The position numbers and the translations under genes are program-made. Positions 55,511 through 64,000 of a stretch of DNA of 64,000 nt are shown piece by piece. The DNA is from Anaerobacillus isosaccharinicus. GTDB taxonomy: Bacteria; Bacillota; Bacilli; Bacillales; Anaerobacillaceae. The notes under the pieces are model-generated. The model saw only the letters and a program-made list of their open reading frames with translations. It was not told the origin of the DNA and did not search any database. The stretch lies in NCBI RefSeq assembly GCF_001866075.3, contig NZ_CP063356.1, forward strand, positions 858,164 to 922,163. The letters run 5' to 3'. Each line of letters starts with the position of its first letter. Position 1 is the stretch's first letter.

Positions 55511-56101
55511 AACGGCAAGATTTATAGATCTGAAACGCTTCAATACGCCTGTGCCCAGCTGGGAATTACACTGGCCCATACCCAACCTTATGATCCACGT
55601 GCGAAAGGTAAGGTAGAAAGGCTGTTTAAAACGATTCAAACACGATTTTATCCGTTATTACAAACCGACCCAGTACACTCCCTAGAGGAGTTAAACGAAC
55701 GGTTCTGGAACTGGTTAGAAAGGGATTATCATAGAAGAGCTCATGCCTCATTAGACAATAAAACACCGCTTGAGGTATTTGAATCTCAACTAAAGGATAT
55801 AACATTTCTAGAGGATTTGTCTATACTAGAGACGATTTTCTTGAAACGAGAACAGCGAAAAGTGAAACCTGATGGCACAATTTCAATAGATAAAAAACTC
55901 TATGAGGTCCCATCCTGCTTTATTGGTCAATCTATCGATGTGAGATTTGACGAAAATGGGATCTATGTCTTTGAAGAAAACAAAGAAGTAGCTAAAGCCA
56001 TACCTGTATCTATGAAGGATAATGCACATGTCAAACGAATTCGCTCCCCATTTGCATTGACTCAATCGGCTGATGTGAAGGGAGAACAAGATCATGTATA
56101 A
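55511..56101 (+). pseudogene. Integrase-core DDE transposase, 3' part (split by RIT element)
   Basis: Resumes NGKIYRSETLQYACAQL, with AKGKVERLFKTIQ giving the catalytic Glu, then a Mu-type C-terminal beta domain (FLKREQRKVKPDGTISIDKKLYEVP). In frame with 51341..52012. The last codons overlap the ATPase gene start by 8 nt. Confidence 0.9.
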
Positions 56102-56897
56102 ATCATTTTACTCCCTAGCACGAGTACCATTCTCAAAGGATATACGACCTTCGGAGGCATATCTTTCTCCTGATTACCAAGGTGCTTTACAAGCATTAAA
56201 TTATCTACAGAAATCAAAGGGAATGGGCCTTCTAATTGGCGATCCTGGTGCAGGAAAAACCTTTACCTTACGGTCCTTTAAGGAATCATTAAACCCGTCT
56301 TTATATCATGTAGTCTATTTCCCTCTTTCAACGGGCGGTGTTATGGATTTTTATCGAGGATTAGCCTATGGATTAGGAGAGGAACCGAAGTTCCGTAAAG
56401 TCGATCTATTCAGGCAAATTCAACAAGGGATTGAGCGCATGTCAGTGGAACGCAAGATTACCCCTGTTTTCATTTTGGATGAAATGCATATGGCAAAGGA
56501 TGCGTTTTTGCAGGATATAGCGCTATTATTTAACTTTCAAATGGATTCAACCAATCCATTTATCCTAATTTTAGCTGGGTTACCTCACTTAAAAACTAGA
56601 TTAGCACTAAACCATAATCGCCCACTCTCACAGAGAATGATTATGAAGTACGAGATCCAGTCATTATCTAAAGAGGAAGTATCAGACTATATAAATCACC
56701 ATATGAAGTTAGCTGGAGCAAAAATGCCCATTTTTACGGAAACCGCTATAGAAGCAATTGCCACACGCTCTCAAGGTTGTCCAAGGGTTATAAATAAATT
56801 AACCATTAACAGTTTATTATTTGGGTCTCAATTAAAGAAAGAACAGATAGATGAGGAAATCGTCAGATTAGCTATTGAGGAAAATGGATTATCGTGA
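56094..56897 (+). CDS. ExeA/TniB-like AAA ATPase of the transposon, 267 aa
   Basis: Walker A LIGDPGAGKTFTL, Walker B VFILDEMHMAK, sensor LAGLPHLK and C-terminal GCPRVINKLTINSLLFG. Such ATPases select targets for DDE transposases of the Mu/Tn7/Tn552 type. Overlaps transposase and next gene (4 nt), forming an operon. Confidence 0.88.
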   Translation: MYKSFYSLARVPFSKDIRPSEAYLSPDYQGALQALNYLQKSKGMGLLIGDPGAGKTFTLRSFKESLNPSLYHVVYFPLSTGGVMDFYRGLAYGLGEEPKFRKVDLFRQIQQGIERMSVERKITPVFILDEMHMAKDAFLQDIALLFNFQMDSTNPFILILAGLPHLKTRLALNHNRPLSQRMIMKYEIQSLSKEEVSDYINHHMKLAGAKMPIFTETAIEAIATRSQGCPRVINKLTINSLLFGSQLKKEQIDEEIVRLAIEENGLS

Positions 56898-57151
56898 AAC
56901 GCGGGATACTAGTATTTGACCACCATCAGGGGGAATGGCGAGTATGGATTGGGCAGCAACCTTACTGGATAGAACAAGGTTACACGTTTGAACTTCGGAT
57001 TAAGAACAGGCATTTTCATGCTTATTTAGAAAAGGATTTTGATTGGTTCGTAACTCTAGATCAGGAGGTAAGGTTTGTCCTGCATACTTATGAGGTTTAC
57101 AAAATACGGCTAATACTACAGGATTATATTCGCATCGATGCCTCTTTATAG
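56894..57151 (+). CDS. Small transposon accessory protein, 85 aa
   Basis: Coupled to the ATPase gene by a 4-nt overlap (GTGA). Basic/aromatic beta-rich sequence with FHAYLEKDFDWFVTLD. No family recognised. The transposon right end is probably within 57160-57300 where GTGCTATTTTTTTCAC-type sequence occurs. Confidence 0.55.
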   Translation: MKRGILVFDHHQGEWRVWIGQQPYWIEQGYTFELRIKNRHFHAYLEKDFDWFVTLDQEVRFVLHTYEVYKIRLILQDYIRIDASL

Positions 57152-57341
57152 AGGCTTCTTTTTTCCGAAAAAAGCCGGTATATTTTGAAAGGAAATTTGC
57201 ATATACCGAAATAAAGTGAAAAAAATAGCACATTATTTCAGATTTTCTCCTGGATTAAAGTGAAAATGGGAGTCCGGAATAATGTGCCCGTTTACATTAT
57301 ATTCTAAAATAGTTTCTACTAAGATGAATACATTACCATAA

Positions 57342-59224
57342 TAGACTCTCGGAATAAATGATGAGTTTATCGAAGATTTGTAAAAAATTTACTGGGAATT
57401 TCATTAACAGGACAGCAAAGTGATGTGTTTTCATAGTGTTTTCAAAAAAGTGTATACCAAATAAGCCTACGGCTGCTATTTTTTAAAAATGACTAGGCGC
57501 TCTTAGAAAAGATGATTTCTTGGATGTTCAAAGTCTCTTTCTGACTACTGTACCAAGCATCTATGTGTTGACACATCATGATTGAATATAAGCGGACATA
57601 CCACATTTTTGTAGAGCGATGACGCCCAGATTCTAAGTGATAGTCGACTTTTTCTCTTTTGTTCGAACGTTCAACTGAAGTTCTTCGTTTATAAATCAGT
57701 TTCCACTTTTCAGAAGACCTCGGTGTTTTAGTGAACAGACGAAGATTATCTTGCTTAAACGTATGAAATGTCCGGCCATACTTCGCTTTAGAACACGGAG
57801 TGGAACATGTATTTTTTGTTCCGCAAGCTAGTGGACAACGCCACTTTTGGCGGTTTTGAGATTTGTCAAACCCATTGGGTTTCATTTCCATTCCAATTGG
57901 ACAAATAGGAACGCCTAGGGGAGAAATCTGAATATCACTTTGCGTACTGAAGTTTTTCTTTGTTCGAACATTAAGATCAATAAATGGTTCCACATTATGA
58001 TGGTCCAGTAATTCGTAAATCGGTTCTGCATCATGTGCGGCATCGAGAAGGATTTTATCAATTGTGCCCAAGGTGTACCGTTGCGAAAATTCAATTGAAC
58101 CAACCACTAGGCTGACTGAATCATGCCGGGAAGCAGGATGCAGCCGTGGATATAGCGGCAAGTCGTATTGGCTATCGCTAGTGGATATCATGTAGAGATG
58201 ATATCCGTTGAAGTACCTCTCCCTTGAACTATCCCAACCTGAGTCGATGTCAGGTTGAGAATATCGACGAGGATGAGTACAATTCGTTAGTCCTTGGGCA
58301 CTACAATCACAAATAGGTTTGCTCCTTGGGTATCTCGCTGTTTCCACGGGTGTCCCATCTCCAACAACACCAAGGGAATGGGGATCCCCAAGCAAACCCA
58401 ATCTCGCTGAAACTTCAAGAAATTGAGATTGAAAAAACGCGTATAATTGATCTCCCGGCAATTGTTTTTGTTTTGAGCCATTGCGTAAATGACGATCCAC
58501 TAATTTTCTAATAATACCAGGGTTTCTAGGAGTTGCTTTTTCACCCTTTTTCGGTTTTTTCTTCTTCTTCTTTTTTCGTTTGAGCTTAATAAAAGGTTTT
58601 ACATTAGCCTTCTCAAAACCTGATAGCCGTCTGAAGAAGTCATAAAAAGTACCGACACCTGGAACATCCCCAGGTTCAAAGCCGCTAAGGATCGTGTAAA
58701 GAGGAACACGATGGAGTTGGTTCACCCATTCTGTAATACTCAGGGTCGGACTTGTCAATAAACACAAAAGATAAGAGCGAAGCATGGAAGCAGGATCACG
58801 TGGCTCAGGACCTTTAACTGAATATGAATCATGAAGCCACGTAGTGGTAAACGAAAGATCCGTGATCCATAACTTCGAGATAATAGTCCAATCTTTTTGT
58901 ACGAGAGTCAGTATACCGCCTGAGTAATGAGTATTTAATTGGTCTAAAACGAAGTTTTGATATGAGATATGTGGTATTAGCGCAGGTTTCATTTAAATCC
59001 CCCATTTCACCGTATTGTTAGGAAGTCAATTCCTCCTCGGCGATTATTGGGGTTCCACTAAAAAGTCAAGTGTTTTTTTAGTTTTTTTATGATATTTTTC
59101 AACAATTAATTTCCAATTGAAGAAGAAAACTAAAGTAAAAATCCCACCTAGAAATAGGAGGGATACAAATAAATTGGTTCAAGAAAACCTTGAGCCACAA
59201 GGCTCGGCAAATGCCGAGAGTCTA
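57342..59224 (-). mobile_element. IS copy 4, 1883 bp, inverted relative to copies 1-3
   Basis: Same ends (TAGACTCTCGG / inverse). Orientation opposite to copies 2 and 3, so recombination could invert the 16-20 kb between them. Confidence 0.88.
57493..58992 (-). CDS. DDE transposase of IS copy 4, 499 aa
   Basis: Full length, closest to copy 2 overall, but carries the KKKKKKK lysine tract of copy 1 rather than the KKKQKKK of copies 2 and 3. Confidence 0.85.
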   Translation of the reverse strand: MKPALIPHISYQNFVLDQLNTHYSGGILTLVQKDWTIISKLWITDLSFTTTWLHDSYSVKGPEPRDPASMLRSYLLCLLTSPTLSITEWVNQLHRVPLYTILSGFEPGDVPGVGTFYDFFRRLSGFEKANVKPFIKLKRKKKKKKKPKKGEKATPRNPGIIRKLVDRHLRNGSKQKQLPGDQLYAFFQSQFLEVSARLGLLGDPHSLGVVGDGTPVETARYPRSKPICDCSAQGLTNCTHPRRYSQPDIDSGWDSSRERYFNGYHLYMISTSDSQYDLPLYPRLHPASRHDSVSLVVGSIEFSQRYTLGTIDKILLDAAHDAEPIYELLDHHNVEPFIDLNVRTKKNFSTQSDIQISPLGVPICPIGMEMKPNGFDKSQNRQKWRCPLACGTKNTCSTPCSKAKYGRTFHTFKQDNLRLFTKTPRSSEKWKLIYKRRTSVERSNKREKVDYHLESGRHRSTKMWYVRLYSIMMCQHIDAWYSSQKETLNIQEIIFSKSA

Positions 59225-59250
59225 TTATAATACATAGGAGGGAACAATCT

Positions 59251-60090
59251 GTGCAACTAACTAAAGCCTGGGAAGCATACAAAGCTGAGAAACGAATTGA
59301 AGGATTTTCGCCTCATACTTTAAATGCCTACCAACTGCAAGCAAATCTCTTAGTCCGTCACTTCCAAGATGTTAACCCCCAATCTGTTGCAACCCAAGGT
59401 ATTAAAGATTACTTAGCTTTATCCAGCGAAGGATTAAAACCATCGAGTCTTGCTCATCGTGTTCGATTTATCCGATCATTTTTTCGTTGGTTACACGAGG
59501 AAGGTCATATAACCACTAATCCAGCTGCAAAAATCAAGGAACCAAAAGTAGGAAAACGAATCCCAAAGTTCTTAACAGAACGTGAAATTGAACATTTAAG
59601 TGAAGGGTGCCATTCCGCAATGGAGAAGGCCTTGTTTGAGTTTATGTTTTCGACGGGATGTAGAATTGGTGAGATTGTTTCATTAGATAAGAATTGTATT
59701 AATATCGGTAATCGTTCAGCGATTGTAAGAGGGAAAGGAGATAAAGAGCGTGAAGTGTATTTTAATATCAGATGTGATATTTGGTTAAAGCGTTACCTTC
59801 AAGAGCGAACAGATCAAGAGCCAGCCATTTTTGTGACGGAGCGAAATCCACACCGAATGAGCATAGCCCAGATGAGTTATGTTATCAAGCGGATTTCGAG
59901 TCGAGCTGGTATCGACAAAAGCATACACCCTCACCAATTGCTCCATAGTTATGCAACTCATTTGCTTAATAACGGAGCTCCTCTTGATGTTATACAGAGT
60001 TTACTTGGGCATGAAAGAAGTGAAACTACTCGTATCTATGCTCAGTTGAGTGGAAAATTGAGACAAGAATTTTATAGAAAGTACTTTTAA
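59251..60090 (+). CDS. XerC/D-like tyrosine recombinase with altered active site, 279 aa
   Basis: GTG start after AGGAGGGAACAATCT. N-terminal SAM-like domain (GFSPHTLNAYQLQANLL, RFIRSFFRWLHEEGHITTNPA), catalytic Arg in STGCRIGEIVSL, HPHQLLHSYATHLL, LLGHERSETTRIYAQLS with His and Tyr. The usual HxLRH is HQLLH: the second catalytic Arg is Leu (codon CTC, one change from CGC). Either inactive or altered. IS copy 4 sits 26 bp upstream. Confidence 0.85.
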   Translation: MQLTKAWEAYKAEKRIEGFSPHTLNAYQLQANLLVRHFQDVNPQSVATQGIKDYLALSSEGLKPSSLAHRVRFIRSFFRWLHEEGHITTNPAAKIKEPKVGKRIPKFLTEREIEHLSEGCHSAMEKALFEFMFSTGCRIGEIVSLDKNCINIGNRSAIVRGKGDKEREVYFNIRCDIWLKRYLQERTDQEPAIFVTERNPHRMSIAQMSYVIKRISSRAGIDKSIHPHQLLHSYATHLLNNGAPLDVIQSLLGHERSETTRIYAQLSGKLRQEFYRKYF

Positions 60091-60123
60091 TCTAAGTTAA
60101 ATTTTAATAATAATTTTTAGAAG

Positions 60124-60157
60124 AAGGTACCATTTATATTAGTTAAGGTACCTTTTT
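60124..60157 (+). terminator. Terminator after the recombinase
   Basis: AAGGTACC / GGTACCTTTTT hairpin, 30 nt past the stop. Confidence 0.75.
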
Positions 60158-60619
60158 GAAGTATATCCTCTTTTCATGAACTTATTTTTAATTATTTACT
60201 AAAACTTAAGGTTCATTGCTGCGCAGTAAGAGTCTTTTATTAATATAAAGCTACTCAACAATTTGCCCTTGTTTGCAGGATACTTACCTTATTGAAAATC
60301 ATCCAATTATTTCGTATAGCAATTGATCTCAAAACTATGTTTTTTATCTTTTATCATCAGAAATTTTGAAGTGGTAAACAGTCTGTCATTCTTCGGAGTG
60401 CGTAATTGTTCGTACAATATTTCTAACAGATAGGATTTTAAGTAACCGTCCCTGCGCTAAAAAATAAAAGTAGATGTCCTAGTTAGACTATTTGCTCTTG
60501 TTTGGGATTTTTTCGTGCAATAGGATTATTCGTGTGGTGAAGGGCGGTGAAACAATGAAAAGAAACGCAAGGATCATCCCTGCACTTTCGTGTTTTTAAC
60601 TTTTTGTATCAAGTAACAT
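60158..60619. other. Non-coding stretch
   Basis: No gene seen. Near 60563-60600 a hairpin (GCAGGGA / TCCTTGC read on the minus strand) is probably the terminator of the subtilase gene. Confidence 0.4.
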
Positions 60620-63163
60620 TTATTTTCTATATGTAACTTCTGTAGATACAGTAGTACGATTTTCAACACTAACTTTAGATTCAATTTTATTTTTTATGAC
60701 AGAATATAAATCAACTTCTGTCTCAGGTGCCTCAATACTTACTATTAAAGAATATCTAATCTTTGAATTATATTTCTTTAAGTTCGTTCTCAGTTTCCAC
60801 CATCCCGTTATTGGATAAACAGCTATATGATTGCTTTGACTTAATTCACTTGCTGTTCCTTCCCAAATATCAGAATGAACGGATCCTACGTTTCTATTAT
60901 ATGCCCCAATAACCCAACGGCTACTATCGTTTTTTACCTCACCTTTATCTTGTTCATCATCTCGCATAGCCTTATTAATTCTCTTCAAGAAATTATCTTG
61001 ATCCTCAGTTGAATTATTAACATCAAACTGCAGGCCACAAGAAGGATATCGGTATTTATCTTTCCAGCCAACTTCTCCAGGACCTGGTTCAATAAAATAA
61101 GACAATGTAACTCGCATCTTTACATTTTTATCTTCCAGACTAAGTAATACATCATCTGGCCAAGGTATATTATGAATATGCATTTCTTTTGAAGTAATGC
61201 TTCCACTAGCCTTCTTATAAAAAGGTTGAATTTCATCTTCTATAATAAGGTTAACTCTATTAGAAACACTCCAAAGTGCTTTCGAAAGATTTGGCACACC
61301 ATACCCACAAGTTCTCAATAAGTTTCTATAATCCATTCTTTTTGGGGGATTATTCTCAAAACAAGCATTTTTCATTGCATCTGTCCATTCAGCTGAATGA
61401 ATCATCAAAGCCCTTATTGTTTCTGGCCATAGTTCAGGATAATGATGTAGAATATTTGCACCCATCCATGCCGCTTGTGCTGTTGCAGAACTTGTCATAC
61501 TAAGTGTATCGAATGATTTACCCGTCGCAGCATCTTTACTTGTCGTCAAAAGTTGTAGATCTGGTAATTCTGTATAAAAATTAGAATTTTCATCATAAGC
61601 TAAATTTCCACCCTCTAAAACTATATCCGGTTTCACCGGCCATTTAATACTCCACGTAAGTGAGCTAGAGGTAAACGGTGAGAAACAGCCAGGTTCCACA
61701 ACTGGATGATATGTACCAATTAATTCTTCAGGTATTTGGTATTTGACTGTATAAGCACCTACAGTAATAGCATTCCAAGCTTGTGCAGGATCTTCAATTG
61801 CATGGTTGATGACAGCAGTTTTTACATCACCTGATTCGCTAATCTCTGTAACACTTGTATTTCCTGCAGAAATGAACATTAGCTTTCTTATTATATCCGT
61901 TTCCTCTATTACATTTGCACCTGAAATAATAGAATCAATCGCTCCTGACCATGAGGAAGGTCGTCCATCACCTTTATGTGTATTGGTGGGAGCCGTAATA
62001 GCCATACAAAATGCTCTATTAGTCTCAGGATTTTGTATTTCCGCTAAACTAATAGCACTTTCGGTAACATATCCATATAATTCTCGTTGATTATCATCAC
62101 TACGATCAAATAACTTTACAGACTCTAAAAAGTGATTAACTACAACAGGAGTAGTATTTTCAAGTTTATCTTCAAGTGTAAAGTAAGATGCTATTCCAGC
62201 CATTCTTGTACCATGATTAGCAATGTCATACACATCTTTTGAAGGATCTACTGCATGCATATTTTCATCAGTTAAAAGTGGCGCTAGCAAATCATGACCA
62301 TTATTAACACCTGTATCAAGTAAACAGACCGAAGTATTTGACTGTTCTGAAATATCTAGTCTTTCTACTAAATCTTTTACAAAGTCTCTTTGATCTAATT
62401 CAGAAAGCTCTTCAAAAAAGCTTGTTGGGGTAACCATAATTCTGAATTCTGCAATTCTAGAACTTAACCATTGCAATTCTGATAATTGCTGCTTATTGGC
62501 TCTTACTCCTAATACGACCCTCTCTGGAAATACTATTTTTTGATTTTTATGCTGGATTTGTCTTTCATCACAAATTTGAAAAAATTCTCCAATAATGGTG
62601 TCCACTACTTCTTTCATATCAAACATTAACCACACTTCACACCATTTAGGAGTATTGTTGGGTAATTCATTTTTATCGCTCATCCAAAGAGCATCGACCA
62701 TTGCTAGATTAATACTCTCTATTGTTCCAATTACTTTTTCTTCAGTCTCTGTTTCTTTGTACTTATTTAATTTCTTAACAAAAAAATCCCTTTTGTTTTC
62801 AGGGACAAAAACAGTAGAGCTTACAACTTTTTGCTCCTCACCATCATCTTCACTTTTTATATTACAAATCCTAACTTTTTGCGTTGTATTCTCTAAGCTT
62901 TTAGTAATCAGATCATAACCAGCCTGACCCTTAATTTCTAAATATACACCGTGTTGAGAAGATACCGAAACTGCACCTAAAGTTTCCTGTTGTTTTTCAG
63001 CTTCTTCCCACGCTTTTGTTAAGCTTTCTTCTAATCGTTCTGCATGGCTACGTCTACTAGTTCTAACGGGATAATTACCTTTTCCACCGTTGGAGACAAT
63101 TGGTGTGTAATTAACTGTTTGAGAGGATTGATTAATATATAAGTTGCTTAATTCTGGTTTCAT
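60620..63163 (-). CDS. ietS: IetS-like subtilase (S8 family), 847 aa
   Basis: Catalytic triad: CLLDTGVNNGHDLL (Asp), ANHGTRMAGIASY (His), LSMTSSATAQAAWMG (Ser), with FISAGNTS as the oxyanion Asn region. No signal peptide, so a cytosolic protease. The long N-terminal part and beta-rich C-terminus fit the subtilases paired with AAA ATPases (IetS of plasmid pTiC58, where IetS is a toxin and IetA its antitoxin; such pairs also act in phage defence). The ribosome site lies inside the end of the ATPase gene, 7 nt gap, so translation is coupled. Confidence 0.88.
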   Translation of the reverse strand: MKPELSNLYINQSSQTVNYTPIVSNGGKGNYPVRTSRRSHAERLEESLTKAWEEAEKQQETLGAVSVSSQHGVYLEIKGQAGYDLITKSLENTTQKVRICNIKSEDDGEEQKVVSSTVFVPENKRDFFVKKLNKYKETETEEKVIGTIESINLAMVDALWMSDKNELPNNTPKWCEVWLMFDMKEVVDTIIGEFFQICDERQIQHKNQKIVFPERVVLGVRANKQQLSELQWLSSRIAEFRIMVTPTSFFEELSELDQRDFVKDLVERLDISEQSNTSVCLLDTGVNNGHDLLAPLLTDENMHAVDPSKDVYDIANHGTRMAGIASYFTLEDKLENTTPVVVNHFLESVKLFDRSDDNQRELYGYVTESAISLAEIQNPETNRAFCMAITAPTNTHKGDGRPSSWSGAIDSIISGANVIEETDIIRKLMFISAGNTSVTEISESGDVKTAVINHAIEDPAQAWNAITVGAYTVKYQIPEELIGTYHPVVEPGCFSPFTSSSLTWSIKWPVKPDIVLEGGNLAYDENSNFYTELPDLQLLTTSKDAATGKSFDTLSMTSSATAQAAWMGANILHHYPELWPETIRALMIHSAEWTDAMKNACFENNPPKRMDYRNLLRTCGYGVPNLSKALWSVSNRVNLIIEDEIQPFYKKASGSITSKEMHIHNIPWPDDVLLSLEDKNVKMRVTLSYFIEPGPGEVGWKDKYRYPSCGLQFDVNNSTEDQDNFLKRINKAMRDDEQDKGEVKNDSSRWVIGAYNRNVGSVHSDIWEGTASELSQSNHIAVYPITGWWKLRTNLKKYNSKIRYSLIVSIEAPETEVDLYSVIKNKIESKVSVENRTTVSTEVTYRK

Positions 63164-63170
63164 TTATTGC

Positions 63171-64000
63171 CTAAGCCTCCTTATATTTATAATAATTCTT
63201 CCGATCTTTAATGTAATTTAATAGTATGTTTTTTGTAATCAGCTGATCCTCTAAGATAGAATACTTAACTGCTTCCTCACACGCTTTAACAATGTCTGCA
63301 TGATTTAATCCTTTAGCCTCTTTGTACACATCTTCTGTAAAAATATTGTTAGATGCTTTGCCATGAAGCTTCATCTTAAATAATCTTGTGATTTGTTCGA
63401 TATCAGGATTTTTATATTCCATCACATCATCAAATCGTCTAAATAGAGCATTATCTAAAATGCTCGGATTATTGGTTGCTGCGATGATAATACTATAGGA
63501 TTCATCATCTTCAAGATTCTGTAAAAATGAATTTAAGATTCTTCTCATCTCGCCTACATCATTATCTAAGTTTCTATCTGACCCTATAGCATCAAACTCA
63601 TCAAATAAATATACCCCTCGAACTTCCTTTATCTGATCAAATACTTGTCGAAGTTTTGCACTTGTTTCACCCATGTATTTCGTTATCAACCGATCAAATT
63701 GTATTACATAAAGCGGTAAATATAACTCGTTGGCTATAACCGAAGCAGTCATGGTTTTCCCTGTACCAGGATCACCTGCAAGTAACAGTTTTGAACGATT
63801 CATAAGTCCATTTTTTCTTAAGAGATCTTTTTTGTGATACTCATTGATTACACGTTTGATTTTTTCTTCTATCTCAACCGAAACGATTAAATCAGATAAA
63901 TGGACATGAGTCATCTTTTGTTCAAGAATGTCTAATCCTTTATTTAATGCTACAACCTTATTTTTGTTTAGATATTTTGGGTTTTGAATAATTTCTTTAA
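63171..64000 (-). CDS. ietA: IetA-like AAA+ ATPase, partial (runs off window)
   Basis: Walker A LLLAGDPGTGKTMTAS, Walker B GVYLFDEFDAIGS, sensor IAATNNPSILD and arginine finger ALFRRFDDV: a classic FtsH/Cdc48-like AAA domain. An internal ATG at 63914 begins a 247-aa frame, but the same frame stays open to the window end (DILEQK upstream of it), so the true start lies beyond 64000. Partner of the subtilase. Confidence 0.88.
   Translation of the reverse strand, partial: KEIIQNPKYLNKNKVVALNKGLDILEQKMTHVHLSDLIVSVEIEEKIKRVINEYHKKDLLRKNGLMNRSKLLLAGDPGTGKTMTASVIANELYLPLYVIQFDRLITKYMGETSAKLRQVFDQIKEVRGVYLFDEFDAIGSDRNLDNDVGEMRRILNSFLQNLEDDESYSIIIAATNNPSILDNALFRRFDDVMEYKNPDIEQITRLFKMKLHGKASNNIFTEDVYKEAKGLNHADIVKACEEAVKYSILEDQLITKNILLNYIKDRKNYYKYKEA

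Noticed and set aside
50280-57300. Exact ends of the DDE/AAA transposon
   Set aside because: CTATTTT-type sequences near 50345 and 57215 are loosely similar, but no convincing inverted repeat or target duplication could be fixed by eye.
1-64000. CRISPR arrays, tRNA or rRNA genes
   Set aside because: No regularly spaced short direct repeats with unique spacers and no tRNA or rRNA-like stretches were recognised by reading.

Overview
The window is low-GC DNA with Bacillus-type ribosome sites (AGGAGG), Lgt and lipoprotein signals, an Spx paralogue, BdbC/BdbD, YusW-, YvrJ- and DUF2651-like proteins. It most likely comes from a Bacillaceae chromosome island or large plasmid; the species cannot be named from the sequence. 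No rRNA, tRNA or CRISPR was seen. About a third of the window is mobile DNA, much of it nested.

Layout. 0-8 kb: an HhH/PD-(D/E)XK-like nuclease candidate, a Cys-rich membrane miniprotein, a lipoprotein multicopper oxidase (its upstream region split by an IS), then a minus-strand operon of three membrane-anchored coiled-coil miniproteins, a TVP38/DedA-type protein and an Lgt paralogue. 7.7-10 kb: a shrunken, frameshifted copy of the cell-wall module that is intact at 20.6-26.2 kb (small TM protein, histidine kinase, response regulator, AsnB-type amidotransferase, NlpC/P60-SLH endopeptidase). 10.1-10.9 kb: a GC-rich two-gene insert. 11.2-16 kb: ferric-reductase-like membrane protein, IS copy 1, Spx paralogue, an lgt remnant, a second TVP38 protein. 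16-20 kb: a decayed IS1182-like element in a terminator loop, itself carrying a complete IS66 element. 26-30.4 kb: remnants of a multicopper oxidase and three transposases, a methyltransferase, and bdbD-bdbC. 30.5-38 kb: more chromosome-like genes (YusW-like protein, GH65 phosphorylase, beta-phosphoglucomutase, LacI regulator with visible palindromic operators, GNAT, PaiB). 38-41.7 kb: IS copies 2 and 3 in tandem. 42-48.6 kb: a one-direction array of tiny lipoprotein and membrane genes separated by related hairpin repeats, interrupted by an ISL3 element and an ORF-less group II intron. 49-57.3 kb: small genes and a DDE/AAA transposon whose transposase is split by a complete RIT element (three tyrosine recombinases between 92-bp inverted repeats). 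57.3-60.1 kb: IS copy 4 and a tyrosine recombinase that lacks a catalytic Arg. 60.6-64 kb: an IetAS-type subtilase/AAA ATPase pair running off the window.

How it fits together. The oxidase, Lgt, TVP38 proteins, Spx paralogue and BdbCD all concern the cell envelope and its redox or metal state. Several of their upstream regions, and that of the NlpC/P60 gene, carry a related direct repeat with an 11-bp period, the layout expected for an OmpR/PhoB-type regulator such as the one encoded here; this link is inference. Intact genes sit beside deletion-worn copies of the same genes, showing repeated duplication and decay. The best candidates for something new are the hairpin-separated gene array at 42-48.6 kb, the RIT insertion directly after a catalytic Asp codon, and the family of coiled-coil miniproteins.
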